This document shows, one piece after another, positions 50,365 through 58,478 of a stretch of DNA of 64,000 nucleotides (its first letter is position 1; each line of letters opens with the position of its first letter). The translations under genes were made by a program, and so were the position numbers. This DNA is from JASGIT01 sp047601665 (lineage in GTDB: Bacteria; Pseudomonadota; Gammaproteobacteria; Burkholderiales; Burkholderiaceae_C). The notes under the pieces were generated by a model, which saw only the letters and a list, made by a program, of their open reading frames with translations, did no database searches and was not told the origin of the DNA. The stretch is from assembly GCA_047601665.1 (NCBI GenBank), contig JASGIT010000001.1, positions 2,046,001-2,110,000 on the forward strand, in the 5' to 3' direction.

Positions 50365-52680
50365 TTACAAGTCCAGGTTCAGCGTCAAGCGCACTGCGCG
50401 GCCATCGCCCTTGTACAGGAAGGCGCCCGAGCGGTACACGGCGGTGTAGTAGTCCTTGTTGGTCACGTTCAGCACGTTCAGGCGCAGGTCGGCGTGCTTG
50501 TTGATGCGGTAAGTGGCGAACAGGTCATACACGCTGAACGAGGGCACGGGCTGCGAGCAGTAGCCCTGGGCGTTGAAATCCGCCCCGGTGTTGGGCTGGC
50601 CGCCGCAGCGGCCGCTCTCAAAGCGGGCGACGGCGCCGAACGCGAAGTCGCGCGTGAACTGGTACTTGCCCTGGACAGCCGCCGAGCGGTTGGCGAAGTT
50701 GGCCAGCGGGTGGCCGACCAAGGACGGATTGAACGAATCCAGGATCTTGGACTTCATGATGGCCACGCCGGCCTGCATCTGGAAGTTCTTGGTCACGTTG
50801 CCGGCCAGGCCGAACTCGATGCCGTGCACGCGGTTCTTGCCGGTGTTGAAGACGCCCGCGGCGTCGTAGTCCAGGCCCGTCGCGCCTTCCATCACGTTGC
50901 TCTTGGTGGTCTGGAAGACGGCTGCGGTGGCCAGCAGCTTGTCGTCCAGCAGGTTCCACTTGGTGCCCAGTTCGATGTTCTGCGAGGTCACGGGCTTGGC
51001 GCCGGCGGCGCTGCCGTTGTAGACGACCAGGCCGCCGTAGCCGGCGCTGGTGCCGGTGTCGGGCTCGCCGCCGTTGATGTTCTGCGCCGTGCCGTAGGCG
51101 GCGTAGACCATGCCCATGGGGTTGATCTTGTAGCTCACGCCCAGGTGGCCGTTGACCAGCGTGTCGTTGAAGCCGTAGGCGGCCGTCTGGCTGCCGGCGC
51201 TGGCGCCGGTGTTGGCGTAGGTGTCCAGGCTGAGCCGGTAGTGGTCGGCGCGCACGCCGCCGAACACCGTCCACTTGTCGGTCAGGTCCACCGTATCCAT
51301 GGCCGACAGGGCAAAGGTCTTCACGCGCCAGTCGCGCGTCATGCCCTGTTGGGTGTAGGTGCGGCCGGACAGGCCGCCGATGTTGGGCAATGCGGCGCCG
51401 CTCGCGTCGGTGATGCAGAACCCGTTGTTGGCGGTGGCGGTGGCGCTGGTGCGGCAGTTGGGGGTGCCGGTGGTGGTGATGCCGTAGTTGCCGGACTTGA
51501 CCTTGTGGTCCGTGTATTCGAAGCTGAAGATGAACTCGTGCTTCAGGCCGCCGATCTCCTTGTCCCAGCGCAGGTTGTCCTGGTGGGCGAAGTACTTCAC
51601 CTCCTGCCAGCCGGTGTGGCCGCCATCGATGGCAGCGCGCTGCGCGGTGGCGTTGAACGAGGCGCCGGTGGTGACGTAGCCGTTGTCCGACTGGCCGTAG
51701 CGCGTCAGGCTGGTGAGCTTGAGGTTGGGCGCGAAGCGGTAGTTGATGCGCGCGGTGGCCGTGTCCACGTTGGACTTGATGAAGTCGTTGTCCTGCGCGT
51801 AGACGGGCGGCACGGGGTTGGCCGGGAAGCGGTTGGGCGTGGTGCCCACGAGGTAGCTGCCCAGGTCGGGGCGCTTGTCCTTGCCGCGCATACCGTAGTA
51901 GTCCAGCGTGACCGACAGGTCGGAGTTCACCTCCCACAGGCCCGACAGCGCCAGGCCGTCGCGGCGGCGCGCCGAGGGGCTGCGGTCGGGCACGTCCTCG
52001 CCCGCCGTGAGCGCGTTGGCGCGCAGGGCGAACTTGTCGCCGAACGCCTTGTTCATGTCCACGGTCACGCGGTGGTGGTCGTCGGTGCCCGCGCCGAGGG
52101 ACAGGCGCGTGAAGTCGTAGTCCAGCGTGGCCTGCTTGGTCACGGCGTTCACCGCGCCGCCGGCGCTGCCGCGGCCGGCGAAGCTGGAGTTGGGGCCCTT
52201 GGTGATTTCCACCTGCTCGATGGCGAAGCTCTCGCGGATGGTCATGCCGGGGTCGCGCAGGCCGTCCACGAAGACGTCGCTCTTGGCCTCCTGGCCACGG
52301 ATGATGTAGCGGTCGCCGAAGGCGTTGCCGTTTTCGCCCGTGCCCAGCGTGATGCCGGGCTGGGTCGCCAGGATCTGCTTGAGGTCGGTGGCGCCCAGGT
52401 CGTCGATGGCCGACTTGGTGATCACCGAGATGGATTGCGGTATTTCAGCCAGCGGGCGCGTGTAGCGCGTGTCGGCCGAGGTCTTGGCCTTGTAGGGCGC
52501 GCCCACTTCGGCGTTGGGGTTCGGGTCGATCGCCTGTTCCTGCACCGTCACGGTGGGCAGGGTGATGGTGGGTTCGGTCTGCGCGGCGGCGCTCAGGGGG
52601 AGCAGGGCGGCGGCGCAGAGGCTGGCGCCCACGCCATTGGCACGGCGCAGGCTGCGGGGTTTCTGAAGCTGGTTGGACAT
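50365..52680 (-). CDS. fiu: TonB-dependent catecholate siderophore receptor, Fiu/PiuA-like
   Basis: 771 residues: signal peptide (cleavage after AAA, about residue 34), plug domain (about 60-200) with IPQSISVITKSAIDDLGATD and FAIEQVEITKGPNSSFAGRG, and a 22-strand barrel ending in LYKGDGRAVRLTLNLDL with terminal aromatic/hydrophobic residues. No N-terminal signalling (STN) domain. It resembles Fiu/PiuA receptors for mono- and di-catechol iron complexes, and the nearby piuC supports this. The ATG at 52680 is preferred to an in-frame TTG at 52713. A possible Fur box lies about 55 nt upstream. Confidence 0.88.
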   Translation of the reverse strand: MSNQLQKPRSLRRANGVGASLCAAALLPLSAAAQTEPTITLPTVTVQEQAIDPNPNAEVGAPYKAKTSADTRYTRPLAEIPQSISVITKSAIDDLGATDLKQILATQPGITLGTGENGNAFGDRYIIRGQEAKSDVFVDGLRDPGMTIRESFAIEQVEITKGPNSSFAGRGSAGGAVNAVTKQATLDYDFTRLSLGAGTDDHHRVTVDMNKAFGDKFALRANALTAGEDVPDRSPSARRRDGLALSGLWEVNSDLSVTLDYYGMRGKDKRPDLGSYLVGTTPNRFPANPVPPVYAQDNDFIKSNVDTATARINYRFAPNLKLTSLTRYGQSDNGYVTTGASFNATAQRAAIDGGHTGWQEVKYFAHQDNLRWDKEIGGLKHEFIFSFEYTDHKVKSGNYGITTTGTPNCRTSATATANNGFCITDASGAALPNIGGLSGRTYTQQGMTRDWRVKTFALSAMDTVDLTDKWTVFGGVRADHYRLSLDTYANTGASAGSQTAAYGFNDTLVNGHLGVSYKINPMGMVYAAYGTAQNINGGEPDTGTSAGYGGLVVYNGSAAGAKPVTSQNIELGTKWNLLDDKLLATAAVFQTTKSNVMEGATGLDYDAAGVFNTGKNRVHGIEFGLAGNVTKNFQMQAGVAIMKSKILDSFNPSLVGHPLANFANRSAAVQGKYQFTRDFAFGAVARFESGRCGGQPNTGADFNAQGYCSQPVPSFSVYDLFATYRINKHADLRLNVLNVTNKDYYTAVYRSGAFLYKGDGRAVRLTLNLDL

Positions 52681-52734
52681 GGCGGTGCTTTCGTTGACAG
52701 AGATGGTTTGCAATGAAATCGCCGTGATTGTTAT

Positions 52735-52749
52735 AAAGAATCAATCTCG
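52735..52749 (-). promoter_or_regulatory. Possible Fur box upstream of the Fiu-like receptor
   Basis: Minus strand CGAGATTGATTCTTT, a partial match (8 of 14 informative positions) to the 7-1-7 Fur pattern TGATAATnATTATCA, in AT-rich DNA 55 nt before the start codon. Much weaker than the site at 62921. Confidence 0.4.
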
Positions 52750-52811
52750 TTTAACTTCGCAGTCACAAAACAGAGGGAATTCCGCAGAGAAATCGCTTTT
52801 TTAGTGCTAAT

Positions 52812-52831
52812 TTGTTGCTTGTGAGCAACAA
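52812..52831. repeat. Perfect inverted repeat in the intergenic region
   Basis: TTGTTGCT-TGTG-AGCAACAA, 8-bp arms. It lies between the Fiu-like receptor promoter and the 3' end of the diflavin reductase gene. There is no T run in the sense needed for a terminator of the reductase gene, so an operator is as likely. The rest of 52681-52969 shows nothing else I can name. Confidence 0.5.
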
Positions 52832-52969
52832 AAAAGCACAGATTGGCGCATGAGGTACGCCTTGTTCAGCTTGCTTTAAGGATTGTTGAGGTGTTAACCA
52901 TCGGGTGGCCTGGCGCTGTGCGGCACGCCGCCTTCGCCGCGGGCGGGAATGCCACAGACAGGCTTCTTG

Positions 52970-55399
52970 CTAGTAGACGTCCCGCCGGTACCGCCCTTCA
53001 GCCGCCAGGGCGGCCAGGCCGCCGGTGCCAAGCAGGTCGCCGAACACCTTCTCGACCCCGCCCGCCATGCCGTGCAGGCTGCCGCAGACGTGGACGATGG
53101 CGCCGTCGTCCAGCCACTGGCGCAGTTCGGGCAGGTGGGCCCGCAGGTGGTCCTGCACGTAGCTGCCGCCCGCGTCGCGGGAGAACACGCGGTCGACGCG
53201 CACCAGCCCCTGCGCCTGCCAGCGGCCGAGTTCATCGGCGCACAGGCTGTCTGCGCCCTGGTGGCGCTCGCCGAACACCAGCCAGTTGCCGCCCAGGCCG
53301 CGCCGCACCCGCTCGCGCAGCAGGCCGCGCAGTCCGGCCAGGCCCGACCCATTGCCAATGAACAGGCAAGGGACCGGCTCCGCCGACACGGTGAAGGCGG
53401 GGTTGGCCAGCAGGCGCAGGCGGATGACGCTGCCCAGCGGGCAGCCTTCCGTCAGGTGGCCGGAGACGTGGCCGATGCCACCCGCGTGCCGGTGGCGGCG
53501 CACGATCAGCTGGATGCTGCCGTCCTGGGGGATCGATGCCACGGAGTAGCGGCGCGGCAGCGCATCGCGTGCGTCCGGTCGCGGCGGGGGATCGATCTCG
53601 ACCAGCGCTCCCGGCGCCCACTCGGGCGCCGGTTCGCCCTCTGGGGGCGCCAGATGCAGCTCATGCAGGGGCTCGCCCATGCTGCCGGGGTTGAGCAGCG
53701 TGCGCTCGCGCAGGCGCCACTCCTGCCAAGCCAGGGCGGGCTCTTGCTGATCCGCCTCGGTCGGGTCCGCGCCAAAGCGCGCCAGGCTCTGGAACCAGGG
53801 GGCGGTGCCGTCCGGCTCGGTGTCGCAGACGGGCACGGCGGGCTGCAGGGCGCTGGCGCCCAGCTCGCCCAGGCGCTGGTGCAGCCGCAGGCCGAAGGCG
53901 CAGAAGTGCGGGTACTCGCGGTTGCCCAGCGCCAGCACCGCGTACTGCAGGCCGTCCAGGCGTGTTTCTTCGCGTTCGATGGCGGCGGCGAAGCGCCGGG
54001 CGGCGTCGGGCGCCTCGCCTTCGCCGAAGGTGCTGGTGACGAGCAAGGCCCGTGCATGGCCCGACAGGTCGGCAGGCATCAGGCCGGACAGCGGCTTGAG
54101 GGCGACGGCGTAGCCCGCCGCCTGCAGGGCGTGGGCGGTGCGCGTGGCGAGCGATTCGGCCCGCCCGGTCTGCCCGGCCCAGGCGACCAGGAAGCCGCTG
54201 CCGTCGTGCCCGGCGTCGCCCGCCAGCGCCTGGCGCTCGGCGGCGGCGCTGCGTTTGCGGTGGCGGCGCTGCAGGTAGAGCCACCAGCCGGTCACGCCCA
54301 GCAGAGGCAACGCCAGGGCCGCCAGCATCATGATGATGCGCCCCGGCAGGCCGAAGAATTCGCCGATGTGCAGCGGGTAGACGGCGGCCAGCGCGCGCTG
54401 CGCGGTGGTGCGGTCGGCATAGCGCCGGTCGCGTCGGACTTCGCCGTCCAGCGCGATCTGCATCTGGCTGGTCTGCTGCGAGTGCTCGGCGTCGGGGGCC
54501 AGCCAGGTGACTTCCAGCGGGTCGCCCTCGCGCGCGGGCAGGCGCAGGCGCACCTGCTTCCAGTCGGGCACCTGCGCGCTGAAGGCCTGCCAGGCCTTGC
54601 CGATGTCGGGCAGGGGCTGCGGGGTTTGGGCTTTGGGGGCGGCCTGGCCCTGCGGGCGCGGCGGGCGCTGCACGCCGGCCCAGCCGTCCACCGTCTTGCG
54701 CACGGGGTCGAACGCCCAGTAGATGCCGGTGGCCGACAGGATGATCCAGGCCGGCAGCATCCAGGTGGCGACCACGGCGTGCAGCGACCAGAGGAAGGGG
54801 CGGCCCTTCAGGCGCGGGTTGAAGGTGAGCCAGGCCCGCGCGCTCGCGGCGCGCCGGGGCCAGCGCAGGTAGATGCCGCTGGCGAGCAGCAGCACCAGGC
54901 CGACGGTCATGGTGCCGGTGACGGTCTTGCCGGGGTCGCGCGGCATCAGCAGGAAGCGGTGCAGGCGCTGCACGGTGGCGAAGAATTCCTGCCCCGTGGC
55001 CACGCCCAGCGTCGCGCCGGTGGCGGGGTCGGCGTATTCGGTGGGCAACCGCGTGGCGCCTTCCATGCGCAGGATGCGCACCGTGCTGCGCGGGTCGCTG
55101 CGCAGCGTGAGCATGGAAAGCGTCTGGCCCGGCACCTGCGGCAGGGCCTGCAGCAGCTGCGGCGGCGCCAGCGCGGGCCGCTGCGCCTGCTGCGGCGCGA
55201 GCGTTCGCACGCCGGGGTTGAGCAGGTCGAGCAGTTCTTCCTCGAACGTCAGGATCGCGCCCGTCAGGCCGATCAGCATCAGCACCGTGCCCGCCACGAT
55301 GCCGATGAACCAGTGGATCTGGAACAGCGCGTTGCGCAGCCCTATGCGCGGCAGTGCGCGGGGCTGCTCCGGGGAGGACGGGGCGAGATCGGCATTCAT
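52970..55399 (-). CDS. PepSY-type membrane protein fused to a diflavin (flavodoxin-FAD) reductase
   Basis: 809 residues. The N-terminal membrane part (about 1-390) has four transmembrane helices with PepSY-type periplasmic regions (QIHWFIGIVAGTVLMLIGLT, VQRLHRFLLMPRDPGKTVTG, LWSLHAVVATWMLPAWI, YPLHIGEFFGLPGRIIMM), the histidines being likely heme ligands. A flavodoxin domain follows (TSTFGEGEAPDAARRF, LGNREYPHFCAFG), then an FAD/NADPH unit (RRYSVASIP, FIGNGSGLAGLRGLL, terminal RRDVY). The build suggests electrons flow from NADPH through FMN/FAD to a transmembrane heme and on to periplasmic ferric iron. Last gene of the three-receptor operon. The ferric acceptor is inferred. Confidence 0.85.
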   Translation of the reverse strand: MNADLAPSSPEQPRALPRIGLRNALFQIHWFIGIVAGTVLMLIGLTGAILTFEEELLDLLNPGVRTLAPQQAQRPALAPPQLLQALPQVPGQTLSMLTLRSDPRSTVRILRMEGATRLPTEYADPATGATLGVATGQEFFATVQRLHRFLLMPRDPGKTVTGTMTVGLVLLLASGIYLRWPRRAASARAWLTFNPRLKGRPFLWSLHAVVATWMLPAWIILSATGIYWAFDPVRKTVDGWAGVQRPPRPQGQAAPKAQTPQPLPDIGKAWQAFSAQVPDWKQVRLRLPAREGDPLEVTWLAPDAEHSQQTSQMQIALDGEVRRDRRYADRTTAQRALAAVYPLHIGEFFGLPGRIIMMLAALALPLLGVTGWWLYLQRRHRKRSAAAERQALAGDAGHDGSGFLVAWAGQTGRAESLATRTAHALQAAGYAVALKPLSGLMPADLSGHARALLVTSTFGEGEAPDAARRFAAAIEREETRLDGLQYAVLALGNREYPHFCAFGLRLHQRLGELGASALQPAVPVCDTEPDGTAPWFQSLARFGADPTEADQQEPALAWQEWRLRERTLLNPGSMGEPLHELHLAPPEGEPAPEWAPGALVEIDPPPRPDARDALPRRYSVASIPQDGSIQLIVRRHRHAGGIGHVSGHLTEGCPLGSVIRLRLLANPAFTVSAEPVPCLFIGNGSGLAGLRGLLRERVRRGLGGNWLVFGERHQGADSLCADELGRWQAQGLVRVDRVFSRDAGGSYVQDHLRAHLPELRQWLDDGAIVHVCGSLHGMAGGVEKVFGDLLGTGGLAALAAEGRYRRDVY

Positions 55400-55469
55400 G
55401 CGGGACACCAAGGAATCGAAAAGCAGACGGCCCCGGGAGACCGGGGCCTGCGTGTGGGCAAGGGCGCGC

Positions 55470-56192
55470 TTATTTGGAGGCGGGCGTGCCTTGCGGCCCG
55501 GCGGGCAGCGCCGGGAGGCCGGACGCCTGGACGTAGGTCACCGAGGTCACGTAGCTGACGCTATCGTACTTCTCGGTGCCGCGCGTGCCTGGCGTGCGGT
55601 CGGTGTGGCGCACCTCGGCCACGTACTGGCCCTGCCAGGGCATGTCGAACTTCACGGCGCCTTGCGCGTCGGTGTAGCCCGTAGAGGCCCAGCCGGACTG
55701 GGTCAGCCATTCGACCTTGGTCTTGGGCAGCGGCTGGCCCTTGAAGTAGAGCTTGAACTCGCCCGCGTTGCCCGTGGGCACGAGGTCGAGCGCCAGCTTG
55801 GGGCTTTGCGCGGCAAAGCCGGTGATGAGGCGGGCGCCGGGGCGGAACCAGCTCGTCACCTCCTTGTCGTCCTGCTTGGACGTGCGCAGGGGGAAGGCCG
55901 CGTCTTCGGCCACGATGGCCTCGCCCGCGCGTGCGCCGAAGGGCAGCGCGAAGCCGTTGGCGGTCTTGCTGGCCTCCACCGCCTTCTCGCCTTGCGCGGT
56001 CAGGTGAACGGCGGAGGGCTTGCCGAAGCGGTCGAGCAGGCCGGGCGAGGTTTCGCGCAGGTTGTGCGCGTATTCGCCGAAGCGCAGCACGGCGGCGGAG
56101 CCGTCCGCCGGCTGTTCCAGCCAGACGAAGTGGGCCTGTGCCGACAGGGTGAAGCCGAGCGCGGCGGCCAGCAGGGTGAGGTGTTTTTTCAT
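55470..56192 (-). CDS. Periplasmic DUF4198-family protein
   Basis: 240 residues with a signal peptide (MKKHLTLLAAALGFTLSAQA). The mature protein starts HFVWLEQP, a His-containing N-terminus common in DUF4198 proteins, and ends in a beta-rich domain (VEWLTQSGWASTGYTDAQGA) of the transthyretin/carboxypeptidase-regulatory kind. These proteins are found with metal-uptake loci, but a biochemical role is not established. It lies between a TonB receptor gene (95 nt upstream) and the diflavin reductase gene (70 nt downstream), so a part in handling iron or its ligand in the periplasm is inferred. Confidence 0.75.
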   Translation of the reverse strand: MKKHLTLLAAALGFTLSAQAHFVWLEQPADGSAAVLRFGEYAHNLRETSPGLLDRFGKPSAVHLTAQGEKAVEASKTANGFALPFGARAGEAIVAEDAAFPLRTSKQDDKEVTSWFRPGARLITGFAAQSPKLALDLVPTGNAGEFKLYFKGQPLPKTKVEWLTQSGWASTGYTDAQGAVKFDMPWQGQYVAEVRHTDRTPGTRGTEKYDSVSYVTSVTYVQASGLPALPAGPQGTPASK

Positions 56193-56287
56193 GATGGCTT
56201 TTCCTTCAAAGGAGGTTGATAAATCAGCGGTGGGCAGCGCCACCTTGCAAGCGGTCAAACAGCGTATTCAGAACCTTCTCGTACCCG

Positions 56288-58459
56288 TCAGAAGTCCACC
56301 GTGGCCGAGACTTGCAGCGTGCGAGGCGCACCTGTCACGAGCGTCCCCCATTGGGAGGCGGCGGCCCAGTAGCTGCGGTTGGTGACGTTGCGCACCGCAG
56401 CGCGCAGCGTGGTGGCGCGCCCGCCCCATGCCGTGCGCCAGCGCAGGCCCAGATCCGCCGTGGTCCAGCCGGGCAAGCGCTGGGAGTTGGCGACATCGAC
56501 ATACATCGCGCCGCTGTGGTTCAGGCTGCCGGTGAGAGTGAGGCCAGGCAACGCCTGGAGGTCGTGCTCCAGATTGAACGCGGCCTGCCAGCGCGGCACC
56601 CCCACGGCGGTATTGCCCTGGGTGGCCGCATTGCCGGTGCCGGTGAGCTTGGCGTTGATTCCGGTCACGCCGCCATACACGCGCCAGCCTGGCGCCGGGG
56701 TGCCCTGGACGCTCAGCTCCAGGCCACGGTTGCGCTGCTCGCCGTCCACGCTGTAGGTGTTGCCTACCATGAGGCCGCTCGGCTTGGTGATCTGGAACAG
56801 GCTGAGCGTGGTCATGAGCTTGCCGTGGTCGATCTTCACGCCCACCTCCCGCTGCTTGCTTTTGTAGGGCGCGAAGACTTCGCCCGCGTTGTCTGCGGTG
56901 GTGGGGGCGGTATCGCCCTTGCTCAAACCCTGGACGGCATTGGCGTAGAGCGAGATATGGTTTCCGAAAGGCTTGGCGACGATGCCGATCATTGGCGTGT
57001 TGGCACTTTGCACATAGCGCGCCGAGACCGCGCCGGTGCTGCTGTCGTAGCTGCTCGAATCCACACGCTGGTGTCGCAGGCCGAGCATGACCAGCAGCCG
57101 GTCGTCGAGCAGGTACAGGGTGTCGGACAGCGCAATGCCGCTCAGCGTGGAGGCCGAGCGCCGGGGCACGGTGGCGGGCGCGGCCGGATCCTGCTCGGGC
57201 TGGAGCAGGGGCTGGTAGATGTTGGAGGCATAGGCCGCTCCCGGGGTGGAGCCCATGCGCCAGTAGTCGTTGTAGCGGCTCCATTGCAGCGTGGCCTGGT
57301 GCGCCACGGCGCCCGTGTTGAAGCGCCCGCGCAGGCCGGTTTCCATGGTGTCGCGGTGGGCTTCGAAGCGGGCGCGCGCGGGCGTGACGCGGGTGTCGCC
57401 CGCAGCGTTGGTGATGGTGGGGGTATTGAAAAGGCGATCCAGCCCGGAAGTGACGACGCCCCAGCCTGCGAACAAGGCCCATTGCGAGTTCAACTGGTGC
57501 TGCACCCGCAGCAGCGCGGAGCGCTCGGTGGCGTCGTACCACTCCCAGGGTTGGGTGATGTTGCGCCGCCCGTCCGGCGCGGCAGGCACGGCCAGACCTG
57601 CGGCGAGCGAGGGCCGGCGGGTGGGCGCATCCACTGCTTCGCGCTGGTGGATGAGGTGCAGCAAGGCCGTGGTGCGCGCGTCCTGGTAGTCCAGCGCCAG
57701 CGCGCCCACGGTGGCCTTGCGGTGCTGGTGGTCCAGCGCCGTGTCGCCCGCGTGATGGCTGCCATTGAAGCGCAGGCCCCATTCCTTGCCCGCCCCGAAG
57801 CGGCGCGACAGGTCGATGGCGCCGCCTGCCTGCGAACGGGTGCCGTAGTCGGCGCTCAGCCGCGTGAGGTCCGCCTGCTGCGCACGCTTGGGCACGATGT
57901 TGATGGCGCCGCCCACGCCGCCATTGGGCGACATGCCGTAGAGCATGGCCGCCGGGCCCTTGAGCACTTCCACGCGCTCGATGTAGTCGGGGAACAGCCG
58001 GTAGTTGGGCGCCACGCCGTACAGCCCGTCCATCGCCATCTCGCCGATGTTGTCGCCGCCCACGGCAAAGCCGCGCATGAAGAAGCCGTCGGCCACATCG
58101 CCGCCAGGCGTATTGGTATGTACCGAAGGATCTGCGGCCAGCAGGTCGGCTGCGGTGGCGGCCTGCCGATCCGCAATGGCCTGGGCGGTGTAGCTGTCGA
58201 TATGGAAGGGCGCGTCCATCGTATCGACCGCGCCCAGCAGCCCCAGACGACCGCCGCGCGCCATCTGCCCCCCGCTGTAAGCGTCCGGCAGACGATCGGC
58301 CTGGTCTGCCGTGCCTTGAACAGTGACCTCCTCCAGGGTTGTACCAGTCGGCGTGGTGGTCTGCTCCTGCGCAGCCGCCAGCCCGCAAGCCAGGGCCAGG
58401 CTGGATGCCGCCATATACGTGGAACGCATGGGATACGGACGTTTGAATGGATTTTTCAT
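56288..58459 (-). CDS. TonB-dependent siderophore receptor
   Basis: 723 residues. Signal sequence about 1-30 (start could also be the Met at residue 11). The plug (about 80-210) has DGFFMRGFAVGGDN, YRLFPDYIERVEVLKGPAAM and SPNGGVGGAINIVPKRA. The barrel ends in GAPRTLQVSATVDF with the terminal Phe expected for outer-membrane insertion. Of the FhuA/FoxA/FecA-like superfamily; the ligand cannot be predicted. It is third in the receptor series, 19 nt after the preceding receptor, and clearly different from the tandem pair. Confidence 0.88.
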   Translation of the reverse strand: MKNPFKRPYPMRSTYMAASSLALACGLAAAQEQTTTPTGTTLEEVTVQGTADQADRLPDAYSGGQMARGGRLGLLGAVDTMDAPFHIDSYTAQAIADRQAATAADLLAADPSVHTNTPGGDVADGFFMRGFAVGGDNIGEMAMDGLYGVAPNYRLFPDYIERVEVLKGPAAMLYGMSPNGGVGGAINIVPKRAQQADLTRLSADYGTRSQAGGAIDLSRRFGAGKEWGLRFNGSHHAGDTALDHQHRKATVGALALDYQDARTTALLHLIHQREAVDAPTRRPSLAAGLAVPAAPDGRRNITQPWEWYDATERSALLRVQHQLNSQWALFAGWGVVTSGLDRLFNTPTITNAAGDTRVTPARARFEAHRDTMETGLRGRFNTGAVAHQATLQWSRYNDYWRMGSTPGAAYASNIYQPLLQPEQDPAAPATVPRRSASTLSGIALSDTLYLLDDRLLVMLGLRHQRVDSSSYDSSTGAVSARYVQSANTPMIGIVAKPFGNHISLYANAVQGLSKGDTAPTTADNAGEVFAPYKSKQREVGVKIDHGKLMTTLSLFQITKPSGLMVGNTYSVDGEQRNRGLELSVQGTPAPGWRVYGGVTGINAKLTGTGNAATQGNTAVGVPRWQAAFNLEHDLQALPGLTLTGSLNHSGAMYVDVANSQRLPGWTTADLGLRWRTAWGGRATTLRAAVRNVTNRSYWAAASQWGTLVTGAPRTLQVSATVDF

Positions 58460-58478
58460 GGAGAAGCCAATCGCATTC

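Noticed and set aside
50317..52716. Roughly 800-codon open frame antisense to the Fiu-like receptor
   Set aside because: Composition (Val/Gly/Arg/His repeats) is that of an antisense shadow; the receptor on the other strand is unmistakable.
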